64,000 bases of DNA from assembly GCA_028386065.3 (NCBI GenBank), contig JAKUCV010003124.1, positions 124,001-188,000 on the forward strand, written 5' to 3'. The DNA comes from Turnera subulata. Lineage: Eukaryota > Streptophyta > Magnoliopsida > Malpighiales > Passifloraceae. How positions within the stretch are numbered: position 1 is the stretch's first letter; every line of letters begins with the position of its first letter. Shown here piece after piece: positions 38,932-50,745 of this stretch. A program made the position numbers and the translations under genes. A model generated the notes under the pieces. That model saw only the letters and a list, made by a program, of their open reading frames with translations, ran no database searches and was not told where the DNA came from.

Positions 38932-40202
38932 AAAAAAGATCCCAACTTTCCTTCAGTTTCTGACACCCAAGCCGCCAGAGCACCAACAAAGACTGTGTCT
39001 TTTTAATAAAAACAGGAACCTTCAAAACTGTACCCAAAAAAGAAAAGGAAACAATTATTTATCCAGTGTACGTTACGTATAAGATTAGGTCCACGCTGCC
39101 CGCTTTCCCTGACTCGGGAGAGCAAAGGGTATTTGGATCGGATTCTGTTTGGTGTGGTTGATTTTTCTTATCTGAAAGGGGGAGCGGGCAGATTCTATAA
39201 AAGGAGAGTGAATCTACTGTAGAAGAATCTGCATTATTAAGACCTGCGTCATGGTTACTTTTTGTCTGGTTTTGGAAGGAAACTGTATGTATCAACGAAT
39301 CACAGAGGAAACGTGTTAGGTCCCGGGGACCTGCCCGTTGCCCGCCCTTTTTTGGTTAACTGACTGGGCGGTTAAAGGTAAACCCGAGAATTGTTATTAT
39401 TCAATTTTGTGGTCTGCAGGAAGCCACGCAACGCAGAAGTGGCAGCTTTTTAAACTTTTGTGACCGACGGAGAAGGTTTTTTGCGGCGGGCAGGTTTAAA
39501 AACCAACCACGGCCGGCAAAATATTTCTTATTTATGATTTCCTTTTTGGTTGTTGTGATTAATTTATTGACTAATTTAGATGGATTGGAGGATTAGGACT
39601 GACTGGACTGTGCTGATATCAATGTGGACTACTGCGGAGTATATTTCTGCAGCCCTTTTTTTGGCTGACTATTTATGTTGTTGTTTGATAAAAAAAAAAG
39701 AAAAAAAAGAACTTATGTTGTTATAAATATGGTGCGTTAAGGAGTTGGACTTGGAAGACCACATTTCTCTTATTTCAATCGTGTGTGATGCTTGGAGATT
39801 TGATTAAATCCTGTCAATTTACAGTGTCATACCATCAAACCTTTCAAAAGTGAGAGAGGATACTTGTTGGAATTGGAGGACCAAAGGGAGAATTGCAAAT
39901 TTTTTTTTTTGCTAGAAGATCAGACTAGGTTTAAGTGATTATCTTTGATAAAAAAAAAATTAAAGTGATTATCGTTATGATGATTGCTCCTTCAAATTTA
40001 TAAGATATCTGGAATTGGAATGGTATGCATGAATTCGGAAGGAAAAGTTATTGGCTTAAAAGTTAAAAACTGCCATTTCTGCGTTGCGTGGCTTCCTGCT
40101 GACCACAATTATTTCCCAATTGAAAAATACAGCCAATCAAGACATATTCACATTCAAAGTCTTTGAAAATCAGTATTATCCTTCATTCATTTAAACAAGG
40201 GT
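38932..40202. other. Upstream region of the CAT2-like gene and intergenic DNA
   Basis: Carries the probable promoter of the CAT2-like gene, with a GC-richer patch at 39330-39520. No other gene or repeat was recognised. Confidence 0.4.
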
Positions 40203-40735
40203 CTTGCTCACCCACCTCCAGCTAATGCAGACGGTGCCGTAAGCCAACTGACGGGGAGGGCTGGTGCTGGAGGGCTGATCAGAAACTCGGCTGGCCAATG
40301 GATCCATGGCTTTACTCATGGATTGCGTCCTTGCACAGCCATCATGGCGGAGCAGTGGGCGGTACATGGCATCTTGTGTACTGCATGGAACTGTGGGATC
40401 TCTAAACTCCAAGTGGAACTCGATAACCATGATCTGGTCCTCCTCCTCACAAATCGGACCACCAGTCGCTTTGAACCCACTCCCCTAATGGAATGTATAA
40501 GGGAGCTCTTACAACGGCGATGGACAGTCTCTGTTGCTCATGTGTATCGCGAAGCGAATTTCGCCGCCGATAGTCTGGCTAAACACGCGCTATCTACTGG
40601 AGAGGAATTTAGACTCTTGTCGGTTTGTCCTGACTACTGTGTGTCTCACCTAGTTGCAGACAGTCGAGGGTGTACAACCCCTAGGGATGTAACAACTTAA
40701 CTTTGTTTTAATGCATCTTTTTCACCAAAAAAAAT
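40203..40735 (+). pseudogene. 5'-truncated LINE remnant: RNase H domain and 3' end
   Basis: An open frame from about 40209 reads NADGAVSQLTGRAGAGGLIR, then WIHGFTHGLRPCTAIMAEQW, LQVELDNHDLV and VYREANFAADSLAKHAL before a stop at 40700. This is the RNase H fold found at the C-terminus of plant LINE polyproteins: the catalytic carboxylates would be the D of NADGA, the E of MAEQW, the D of ELDNHD and the D of AADSLA. An A-run at 40728-40735 follows as the retroposition tail. Reverse transcriptase and endonuclease are absent, so this is a dead copy and not a host gene. Confidence 0.75.
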
Positions 40736-41137
40736 GTCTCTCGTCTCCTCCAGTCAATATTTGATAAAATGCCACATTAAATCTTATTAAGATTAGACAC
40801 GAACCGCGCACCAACTACGTGATTTAAGACGCCACTCACCATCAAACCAACACAAATTCTATGCATTTTTATTATCATAAATAATAATATATCGGATTTA
40901 GGGGGGCTCAGGGCCCTCCTTGCCCCCCTCTCCCCCCTGGAAGGAATTCTAATTTTGGCAGTACTAACTTTTTTTAACTGTCCATGCTGTGGTATCTTGT
41001 CAATCTGGAGAAATTTAGAGGCATCTAAACTAGAGGTGAGCAAGACCTTAAGACAAGAGGAAGACTTTGGATAGTAGACAGTGCATTTCCATCCAAAGTT
41101 TGTTGTTGATTTTATTTACTACAAGATAGTTTAATAT
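40736..41137. other. Short spacer with GC-skewed patch
   Basis: Contains a G-run/C-run patch (40900-40938) of the kind seen near plant DNA-transposon ends; no matching partner was found. Confidence 0.3.
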
Positions 41138-44100
41138 TGTAACAGCCCGGGTAAAATTTGGATATTTACCGGGACCGTTAAAGTCGTTATATAGTGATTT
41201 ACCGAATAAATTAATCTCGGATAATTAATTCGAGGTAAATCGGTAATCGTTTTTTTCGAAACCGAGAGTTTTCCCGCGCTCGGGAGCATCTTTCTAACTA
41301 ACCGAGCCTCGGTTTCCAGTTCCGAGACTTGGACGACGTTCAGGGGAATTAATCGGATTTTCCGAGCCCAAGTCATATTTTTGGACTCGGGAGGGATTTG
41401 TCGGAAAGACGGGAGTATCCCTGCGTTTACGAGATCCCGACACGAGAATCCGGACCGGCCGAATGTGGTTGCCCCGAGCCACTCTTCTTTCTTCTTTTTC
41501 TTCCTCTTCCTCTTTCCCGGTTACATTTCTTCCTCTCTCCCGGTTTTCCCCGGCCACGCGAGCCCCACTTCTCTTCTCTCTTTTCTTTCTTCCCCTCCCT
41601 TTCCTTTCTTTTCTCCTTTCTTTTCTTTTCTTCTCCATTTTCCTTCCTCCCGCCGCCCTGGCCCATTTATTTTACTTTTTCTTCCTTCTTCACTTTCCCG
41701 TGACCTTCACTGTCCGTTTCTTCCCCGTCTTCTTTATTTCACTTCTCCATCTTTTCCTACACCTCATCACCTCATCTCCCTTCCTTCTTTCTCCATCGTG
41801 AACTACCACCCTTCACAGCCACCTTCCGCTTCTCCCCTTCTCCTCCCCGGCACCGTCACCGGCCTTCAACCGTGCCTCCTCATCTGAGTTGTAGCAGACC
41901 ACGTCCCTCCTGCCACCGCCGTGGCTTCCTCCTGCCCGTGATGTGCAGCCCCGCGCCACCTCCTTCCTCCTTCCTCCCCTGCTCGTCACCGCCGCCGACG
42001 TCGTCTTCCTCTCACGCAACAGACGAGCCGCGTCCCCACCGCAGCCGAGACGCCACCGTCGGATCTGTCTCGCCCTTGCCTTCCTCTCTGCATTCGGTGG
42101 CCCACAACCGCGTCTCGCCCGACAGCTGTGCCGCCATCGCCTCCGTTCCCTTCCCGTTTTGCTCGCGTTGCCGCCGCCAAGCTCACCAAGGTGAGCGTAC
42201 AAAGATGGTGACCTGCTCCTTTGGGGGGATCCGACCCAGCTGTGAACGGGTCATGGGCTGAGTGTTGGGTTATGCATATGGGTTGGTATTTGTGGGCTGT
42301 GCTCATTTTGGGCCTGGGTGAGTTTTGTGGGTTATGTATTGGGCTTGCATGTTCTGGGCGTAGGCTGGAGACCTGGGCTGGTCCTGCTCAAGCCTGGGTT
42401 GGTCTTGTTCATGCCCAGTCCAACAATAAAAAAATATATAACAATAAATCAGTAATAATAATGATAATAAAATAAAATAAATAATAAAATAAAATCTGAC
42501 TTATATATTTTTATGATTAACACTTGAAAATTAAAACATAGAAGTGATTTGGGAAAATTGTATATGTATATTAATAAATTCGTTTGTATTCCAGGAAATG
42601 GGTGTATACGATTATACTTTCTGAAAATAGAGTTTTCTAAAAAGTAATAACACTTGGGGATTATATTTTGGAAGTATAATAATTTTTATAGAAATATCAT
42701 GGAAAATATATACATATGTTAATTGGAAAATTATAGCTATTTATGAAAATATATTTTGAAAAGAGTTTTAATTAAAGTATAGTACCGAAATTATATTCGG
42801 AAATACGTTCAGCAAATATTTTCGGTAAATAGAAATAACAAACGGATATGTAATCGGGATGGGTAGTTTCGTAGTATTGGCATCATGACATACTCTTATG
42901 TGCATTTATGTGAGTGTATTGATTGTTGTATAGGTTTTTGGATATCGGGCCGTTTCCCGAGGAGCCGGCGTCGGACCGGTCATAGTTTCCGGAGTTGAGT
43001 AATCGGCCAAGGTGAGGATGGATAACCCTTGATATGTGCCCGTAATACTGTGTGTGCTTTGCTGCTTGATTGAACTGCTGAGGTGATTACTGTTGGTTGA
43101 TAGACTGCTATGATGTCGACGTTGTTGTTGATCTTAGACTGTGATATTGGATTTGCGATATTGTGTTGAAAATAATGATAAACTGGTCAATGTGGATAAT
43201 TGTGTGTTTTGTTGTTTGAATGAACTACTGAGGGGGGGTCATTATCGGATATTTGACTGTTGTGGTTATTGATGTTGCTGTTGATGGACTGTGCTATTGG
43301 ACGTGTGGATGTTGTGATGAACTGTTCATTGTGAATAATTGGTGTTATATGTACTGTTGATGGATATTTGGTAATATGGAATTGTATTGGGTACTTGGCT
43401 GCTATGGTTATTGTTGTTGTTGTTGCTATGATGTTGATTTACTTGAATGAACTGTTGTATGACTGTTGTTGGTTCACTGGATACTGTGTTGTGTTTGAAG
43501 TTGGACTGTGAGTAATTGATGTTATGAACTGATGAGGGATTGGCCTGTTGTGTAACTTGTGCTAATAGGAAATTGGATAATTGTTTGACTGTTATGGATA
43601 TTGTGATTGCTGACGGTAGACAGTGTTGTGATTGGATAATTAGAATAAACTATTGAATGTGAATAATTGAGAAATGGAAAGTGGAAATCGGAATTGGAAT
43701 TGATATGAGATGATGAAATATGTGGGAAGTAGTGGTACGACCCGATGGTTTGAAGATTAATTCTGGGATGCTATGGTCGGTTACTTGGTTTGGTTACTTG
43801 ATTTGGTTGGCATGTTGATGCCTGTGGTTAGGGTATACCGAATACCCAGTGGTTCGGATATACCGAATATCCGTTTGGCTTGTTGCCTGTGGTTAGGGTA
43901 TACCAAATACCCAGTGGCTCGGATATGCCGAATATCCGCAGTGGCTCGGATATGCCGAATATCCGCAGTGGCTCAGATATGCCGAATATCTGGTTGGCAT
44001 GACGTCGCCTGTGGTTGGGGTATACCGAATACCCAGTGGCTCGGATATGCCGAATATCCGGTTGTTCTGATATGTGGATTGGTTCTTGACCTAGCATCCG

Positions 44101-44759
44101 GAATTAATTGATAACCTGGTACGACCCTAGCTTGTCCAGTGACAGGGACCCGGAAGATAAAATTGGTAATAAAAATTAATGAGTATTCATTTGTTCCTGG
44201 CTTTGATATGATTTAGTAGGATTCCTCTATCGTGTTGTTCGTGTCGGTTTCCTCTGATGTGTTGTTTGAGTTGGATTCCTCTGTCGTGTAGTATGTGATA
44301 GTTGTTATAGCAGTACCCTTGTGATGTGATTGTTGGGGCTCATTGTTGTGATTGTTGTGTTTATTTCAAAAGTATTATGGTTGAATATGCCACTGTTTAT
44401 CTTTCGTCGGTGAGCGTTTCGGACTCACCCCTCGCCTGCGGGGTTTCATCCCGTAGGATGAGTTGTTTGTAGTGCAGGAACGTACCGGGCGAGCTGAAGC
44501 GTATCCCTTGGACAGGGCTTGGATCCATAGGTTGCATTTGTGCATACAGTGTTAGTGAGTTTAAAGTCTTCCGCTGTGCATTGTTTTCGCTATTATTGGG
44601 CCATTGGGCCGGGATTTATTATTTATGATGTTTTACTATTTTGGGCCGTTGGACCGAGTTATTGTAGTTCACACTGTATGCTTGGGCTTTGTTGGGTCGG
44701 GTGGTCACAGTTCCGGCACGTGTTTACTGTGTACGGTAAATACGGGTCGGGGCGTCTCA
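41138..44759 (+). mobile_element. Giant solo LTR, copy A (3.6 kb, Ty3/gypsy chromovirus-type)
   Basis: Starts TGTAACAGCCCGGGTAAA and ends GGTCGGGGCGTCTCA, with a perfect five-base duplication AATAT at 41133-41137 and 44760-44764. Block order: start, pyrimidine tract (41476-41760), GC-rich part (41860-42200), AT-rich part (42420-42880), a conserved block with GAGGAGCCGGCGTCGG (about 42958-43020), a GT-rich stretch, the hairpin array (43831-43992 and on), and a conserved GGTGAGCG...GGATGAG block near 44410-44465. No internal domain or second LTR is attached, so it is a solo LTR left by recombination. Frames inside it are low-complexity and not genes. Confidence 0.85.
43831..44062 (+). repeat. 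Hairpin array of LTR copy A
   Basis: About eight short inverted repeats in tandem, e.g. GGGTATACCGAATACCC (43831-43847), CGGATATACCGAATATCCG (43855-43873), CGGATATGCCGAATATCCG (43920-43938) and CAGATATGCCGAATATCTG (43974-43992). Stems of 6-7 pairs enclose a loop of about five bases. Confidence 0.8.
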
Positions 44760-44764
44760 AATAT

Positions 44765-46310
44765 AAGGATTTTTCTTATACCCTAAGGGCATATGATAAG
44801 TTCTTAAAAGAGAAAAAAATTAATAATATATTGATAGTGACTAAAATATTTATTTTATTTTGAAGAGTAATTTGCGTAGTTAATCTGTTGGGTATTAAAC
44901 TAAGCCTAGTTTGTTTGTGTTTAAAAGTCTTTATGTAATTGGGTTTTAAGAGTCCAAGTCCGGTTCGGTTTAGCAGTCATATCTTGTCCGTTAAGTCAGA
45001 GTCTCTGTTAATAGGTATGTCAGGGTTTTATTATTATGTGTAGCAAATTAAGATTTGTGAGTGTGGCTACCGTGAGGGCACCAAGGTGTCGCTTAGTTTA
45101 GTTTGTGAGATTTAAAATTAAATAATAAAAAGTTTGTTTGTTTGAAGCAATTTTATATTCTACAATTGTCCTACATCGGAAAGAAATAGGCCAAATGAGT
45201 AACATATAAGTGAAGTGGACCCATGTACCTAATACATTGAGGTTTTGGGTTACAGAGTGGTATCCTGGTCACGCGTATGGAACTCACTTGGGCCTCACGT
45301 TTTGTCTTCTCGTTTTCCGGGCGACTCCCGGTTCTAACACGTGGTAGCGAAGCCGATGGTTCGGCTGGGACGGAATGGCTTGCGGCATGGTAATGCTCCT
45401 GTGGTTGCTGCTTCCATGTGGAAAGAAGAGCGGTTGGGCTCTTGGTCCAAGCACTGGTGGAGTTGTAAGGTGTGGCTCTGGTAAGAGTGGTATCGGCAGA
45501 CTCAAACTTCTGAGTGGCTTTCCTGTCTCGGCCTAAGTGAAGTTTAGCTCTTGGAGCATTGACAGACGCGTGCTCCTGGAACGGGCTTGGTGGAAGAGTG
45601 GGCTCTTGGTGTGTTGCGAAAAGTTTCCGTTGAAGGGGAGTAGGCCTGTGGTCGGTCCGATATGGAAAGGTCTCACACTTGAGGGGGAGATTGTTGGAAT
45701 ACAAGTGTGAGTGGTGTATCTCACATCGGAAAGAAAGAGGCCAAGTGAGTAACATATAAGTGAAAGTGGATCCATGTACCTAATACCTTGAGGTTTTGGG
45801 TTACAGAGTGGTGTCCTGGTCACACGTATGGAACTCACTTGGGCCTCGCGTATTGTCCCCCCGATTTTCGGGCGACTCCCGGTTCTAACACGACAATTGT
45901 TAAGAAATCGAGGTTATTTTCACAATCAACCAAGCACTCAACGGGAAATAAAAGAAAAAGACACAAGGATTTAACGAGGTTCGGCCAATGATGCCTACGT
46001 CCTCGGACAAGAACAAAGAAGATTTTTCCACTATGATGAATGATAGTACAATACAAAATCTGTTTACAGTCTCCGTATGTAAACCTGCACTTTCGGCAAC
46101 TAAACAGTTGGGCCATAAGGCCCATAACTAATAACTTGTCTACAAACCCAAACCACAAACTAGGTCCACTAGAATTCAAGGCAACAAAAAAACAACTGAA
46201 AAGATTATGTTAGTCACTACCAATATTTATCCATTAATTATGAGAATAATTTTTGTTTTTTAAAAAAACTTATCATATGTCCCTAAGACACAAGGTAGAA
46301 AAACCTAAAA
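44765..46310. repeat. Diverged inverted repeat flanking the TRIM
   Basis: The stretch at 44765-44850 (with CATATGATAAGTTCTTAAAA and GATAGTGACTA) reappears inverted at 46205-46310 (read on the minus strand with CATATGATAAGTTTTTTTAA and GGTAGTGACTA). The copies are clearly diverged. Between them lie the TRIM and, from 45898 to about 46190, another LTR-element fragment with GGATTTAACGAGGTTCGGCC, a string common in plant copia elements. Confidence 0.45.
45167..45892 (+). mobile_element. TRIM (miniature LTR retrotransposon), 726 bp
   Basis: Two direct terminal repeats, 45167-45341 and 45692-45892, share CATCGGAAAGAAA, GTAACATATAAGTGAA, TTGAGGTTTTGGGTTACAGA and GGGCGACTCCCGGTTCTAAC. The five-base duplication ACAAT flanks both ends (45162-45166, 45893-45897). 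A primer binding site TGGTAGCGAAGCC directly follows the left LTR at 45342, and a polypurine tract GAGGGGGAGA precedes the right LTR. No coding capacity. The left LTR lacks about 25 bases near its start. Confidence 0.8.
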
Positions 46311-47282
46311 AAAACCTAATAATAATTGGCAAAAATTTTATAAAAAAATAATAATTATAGGCAATACCTAGGCTACAAACTTTGCACAATTCCACATCAT
46401 ACTAGACATAACAAGCTCCAGGAATTGGAATATGTGACTATTTGGTTTGGGGCTTGGCTATTGTTTTTAACTGATCAATCCAACCCAAAACTTAAATTTA
46501 TGGATGAGACACTAGTGATAGTTTTTACTAATCTATACTATATATAAAAGTATGAAGTCCCTAAAATTTACAAAATTAAAATACCAAAATACCCTTCTCT
46601 TTTTTTATTAGTACACTAGCTTCTCCAAAACTTCGTACTGTGCCCTTACAAACAATTACTCATAATATCATGCTTCTAAGTTTTAACATAACATGAAACG
46701 CCCCGATCCGTATTTACCGTACACAGTAAACACGTGCCGAAACTGTGACAACCCAACCAAAATAAGCCCAAGCATACAGTGTACACAACTGAAACCCGAG
46801 CCCAATAGCCCAAAATAGGAAACATCATAAATAACAAAACCGGCCCAATGGCCCAATAATATCAATAAAATGCACAGCGGAAGACTTAACAACTCACTAA
46901 ACACTGTATGCGACATGGATGCAAACTATGGATCCGAGCCCTGTCCAAGGGATAATGCCGCAGCCTGTCTGGAATGCATTCAACCTGTACCATAAATAAC
47001 TCATCCTACGGGATGAAAGCCCGCAGGAGAGGGGTGAGTCCGAAGTGCTCACCAACCAAGGATAAATAGAGATATGCAAGCAACTGTAATACTACAAAGA
47101 AGAAATACAGACAATAGTCATAACCCTACCAAAGACAATACCGTACAAGACAGACCAAACCCAAAGACTCGACCCAAACGTACCAAGGACTTATTATTAT
47201 TCCAATTTTATCTTTCTAGCCCTGTCACGGATAAGCTAAGGTCGTACCAGGTTATCAACCTGTTTATGGTGCCAGATCAAAA

Positions 47283-47535
47283 AGAACCCGGGATCAACAT
47301 CCCAATATCAAATCTCAGGGATCAACATCCCAATAACAATCTCAGGTATCAACATCCCAATAACAATCTCAGGGATCAACATCCCAATCACAATCTCAGG
47401 GATCAACATCCCAATCACAATCTCAGGGATCAACATCCCAATCACAATCTCAGGGATCAACATCCCAATAACAATCTCAGGGATCAACATCCCAATAACA
47501 ATCTCAGGGATCAACATCCCAATCAAACCGGCATC
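47283..47535 (+). repeat. 27-base tandem repeat with embedded hairpins (LTR copy B)
   Basis: About nine units of the form GGGATCAACATCCC plus AATCACAATCTCA. The first half is a five-pair inverted repeat with a four-base loop. This is the counterpart of the hairpin arrays in the other LTR copies. Confidence 0.8.
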
Positions 47536-49064
47536 AACATGCCCATCTCAAGTAACCCAGATCATGGCCACCACAAAACAGCCTCAAACCATCCAGTCGT
47601 ACCTCTACTTACCACGTGACAAATAGATCATCATCTCAAATCAAATACCAATTTCCATTTTCTTTTTCCCAATTATCCATTTCATAATTTATTCCAATTA
47701 TCCAATCACAACTCAGTCCTCCGACAACAATCACAATATCTATAACAGTCAAACGATTATCCAGCTTCCTATTAACTCAAGTTATTCCACAGACTAATCC
47801 GTTAACAGTTTCATAGCATCAATTACTCGTGAACCCACGTCAATCACAACACAGTATCCAATAAGCCAATAACAGTCAACACAGCATTTCAATCAAGCAG
47901 AACAATAACAACAAAACGCACACAGAACCGACATCAACAAATCCGTATCATCAATTATCCAACAATAATATATATCATCACAATTTCCAATATTCATTTT
48001 CTCAAATTATTCATCTTTCATTATCACAGGTTTAACCACGAACTAAACCATCAATAATTTCATATCACCAATTATTCACAATTAACAGTTCAACATCAAT
48101 CACAACACAACATTCACAGATCCAATAACACAGTCCAACAACAGCAACAACAATAACCATAGCAGTCAAATAACCAACATTGACCATCTCAACAGTCCAA
48201 TCAAATAACAAAACACACAAAGTATTACGGACACATATCAAGGGTTATCCATCCTCACCTTGGCCGATTACTCAACTCCAGAAACAATGACCGGTCCGAC
48301 GCCGGCTCCTCGGGAAACTGCCCGATATCCAAACCTATACACAAAACAGTATATACACATAAATGCACATAAGAGTATGTCATGATGCCAGTACTGCGAA
48401 ATACACCCATCCCGATTACATAACCTTTATTATTTCCATTTACCGAAAATATTATATCGTACGTATATCCGAATATAATTTCGGTACCATACTTTAATTA
48501 ATACTCTCCTTTAATTATTTTCATAAAGATATTTATCATTTACCAAAAATATAATTATCATAATTTTTCTAGGAAGATATATATATATAGGTATACATAT
48601 ACATTTCCAAAATTATTTACTCAAAGTAATTATATTTTTCCGAAAATATAACTACCATAATATAATTCCCTGAAAAAAAATATAACGTACGCTTATATTC
48701 CCAAAATATTTTTATAGTATCGTATTCTTTCCTAAAATGTAGTTACTATATAGTAATTTTCAAAGGACATAATCATATACTATATAATTATTTACTTTCC
48801 AGGAGGTATTTAACCAAAATTTTTTCCCGGAAGATTAAATTCATAAAATTTCCATAAATATTATTTACCATAATTATTTCCTAGCGAAATTAGTTATACA
48901 TATATTTCGAAATATATCCATAATGTATACATTATAACCATCTACCAAGTATTAATAATTTTTCAAAAGTCATAACCATATTTTCAACATATTATGTCAA
49001 CGTGTTTTTTATTTATCCAATTAATCCCCATATTGTTATTATTTTTTTTTCAGAAATCTGTTTA

Positions 49065-49065
<1 letters not shown>

Positions 49066-49112
<47 letters not shown>
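49066..49112 (+). repeat. TA dinucleotide run
   Basis: Almost pure TA repeat of about 47 bases inside LTR copy B. Confidence 0.9.
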
Positions 49113-49113
<1 letters not shown>

Positions 49114-50619
49114 CGGACTGGGCCTATTATGGTGTATGCTTGGGCTAAGGTCTGGACCAAACCAACAGCCCACAGCCTAGCCCAACATTTACCATCAGCC
49201 CATCCACAACCCAACAGCCCATACTTAACATCCAAGCCCAAAACACAACCTCTAAGCCCACACATCTGAGCCCAACTGACCAGATCCAGGCAACCCTTGA
49301 GCGCGGGTCGACCCGACCCGTGACCTAGCTAGACGGTCTCGTCTTCCTCACCTAGAGCAAGCGACGGCGTGGGCGGTGCTGGAACGGCGTGGCGACGGCG
49401 TGCAGATGGGGAACGAGGACGGCGTCGCGGCACGTGAGGCAAGGCGACGGAAGGACAACGTGAAGGGGAAAGGGGAGACTGCTCGGGTCGTCGTGTCGTC
49501 GGGTCGGCTTGGTCCGGGAAGTGCACGGCCGGCCTGACGCGTCGGCAGCTCTGCTCGCGGGTGGAGCCGGATCTGCACGTCGGACATCACGGCATCTTGG
49601 CAGCGGGCCGCGTGACCTGCAGCAGCTACGAACAGAGGGGAAGGAAGAGTGGTAGGCGGCGGTTTGGTGTTTGGTGGCGGTTCGTGGTGCTGTTGGGTGT
49701 GGTTGTGTGATAGAAGAAAGGAAAAGAAAATAGAAAGGAAGGGAGGAGTTGGGAGTTGCTGGTCAAAACGACACAGCTTGGGATGGATGTGTTTTTTTTC
49801 CCTTTTTTTTCCCCCTTTTCTTTTGTTTGCTCAAGTTATTTGCAGGGAAGGATGGCTACTGGAGTGGATTTTGCAGAGGAAGAGTTGAAGGTGAAGGCTG
49901 TGTGTGCATGGTATGCCGGAGAAGATGGCTTATCAAGCAGAAAAAAGGAAAAGCATCACGGGCGAGAAAACTCTCGGTTTCGAAAAACGACGCCCGATTT
50001 ACCTTGAATTAATTACCCAAGATTAATTCAACGGCAAATCACGGTAAAAAGACTTTTACAGTCCCGGTAAAAATCAAAAATTTTACCCGGGCTGTTACAT
50101 AACATGTTTGGATTTGATGTAAAAAACCAGCCAATAAAAGTTTAATAGCATAATCTGCATCCACTATCCTAACATGAGAAAGAAAAAAAAACAAATATTA
50201 GATTCTTGATTTGATTCGTGTGAAACAAACAAAAAAAATATGATATGGGATGGTGGAAATTCTTGTGTGGATCAAGCCTCCACCCAAGAAAAAGAAAAAA
50301 AAAAGAAGAAGATAGGAAATAGAATATATATGTAGTTAGGATTTTTGAGAATTTTAAGGTGAGAGGTGTGCGATGAGAGTAACAAAAGATTTATAATTTA
50401 TTAATTATAATAATAATAATACTAATAAGTAATAGGGGTAATTTTGTATTTTTGGCTATTTCGTTGTCTTTGTGCTTTTATATATAGTATAGACTATACA
50501 TTATAAGTATTAGTTTAATTGTCATCACAAAAATACGAAAAAAATTTTAAAAATAATATAAAGACTCTTAGATGACCGTTGCAACGAGGAGTCCTAATAT
50601 AAATAAGCTAGACTACTTG

Positions 50620-50740
50620 ATTTGTATTTTCCATACAGGAAAAGTTGATTTAATATTTTTTTACCAGTAAAAGAAACATAAATGAAATAATAAAAAATAC
50701 CAATTGGCACCAATATTGTTTTTTTGGCAACTTAAGGTAT
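50620..50740 (+). repeat. Left remnant of a 96-base minisatellite split by the giant LTR element
   Basis: Contains GGCACCAATATTGTTTTTTTGG and AACTTAAGGTATTTATT, which matches units at 58590-58850 beyond the retrotransposon. The insertion occurred within the array. Confidence 0.6.
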
Positions 50741-50745
50741 TTATT

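Larger units (their letters stand above)
46694..50099 (-). mobile_element. Giant solo LTR, copy B (3.4 kb)
   Basis: Same family as copy A in opposite orientation: the minus strand starts TGTAACAGCCCGGGTAAAA at 50099 and ends GCGTTTCA at 46694, flanked by the duplication TAACA (46689-46693 and 50100-50104). It shares the conserved blocks around 47010-47045 and 48245-48335 with copy A, in reverse. It holds a 27-base tandem array, a long TA run, and a GC-rich part at 49290-49680. Confidence 0.85.
46532..50597 (+). mobile_element. Helitron-like remnant interrupted by solo LTR copy B
   Basis: The left end TCTATACTATATATAAAAG at 46532 matches a Helitron 5' terminus, and CCGTTGCAACG followed by CTAAT near 50576-50597 could be a decayed 3' hairpin and CTAGT. 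Removing the LTR leaves about 650 bases. An inverted copy of the 5' terminus at about 50475-50493 complicates this and could be the start of a second, oppositely oriented element. Confidence 0.35.

Noticed and set aside
40323..40700. A possible host gene of about 125 residues
   Set aside because: The sequence is the RNase H end of a LINE with an A-tail, and the frame extends upstream without a start.
41381..42261. Several overlapping frames in GC- and CT-rich DNA
   Set aside because: All lie inside solo LTR A, overlap on both strands, and show only low-complexity Ser/Phe/Pro or Arg/Gly products.
47283..47535. Regular repeats that could be taken for a CRISPR array
   Set aside because: Units are contiguous 27-mers with no unique spacers and lie within a plant LTR.
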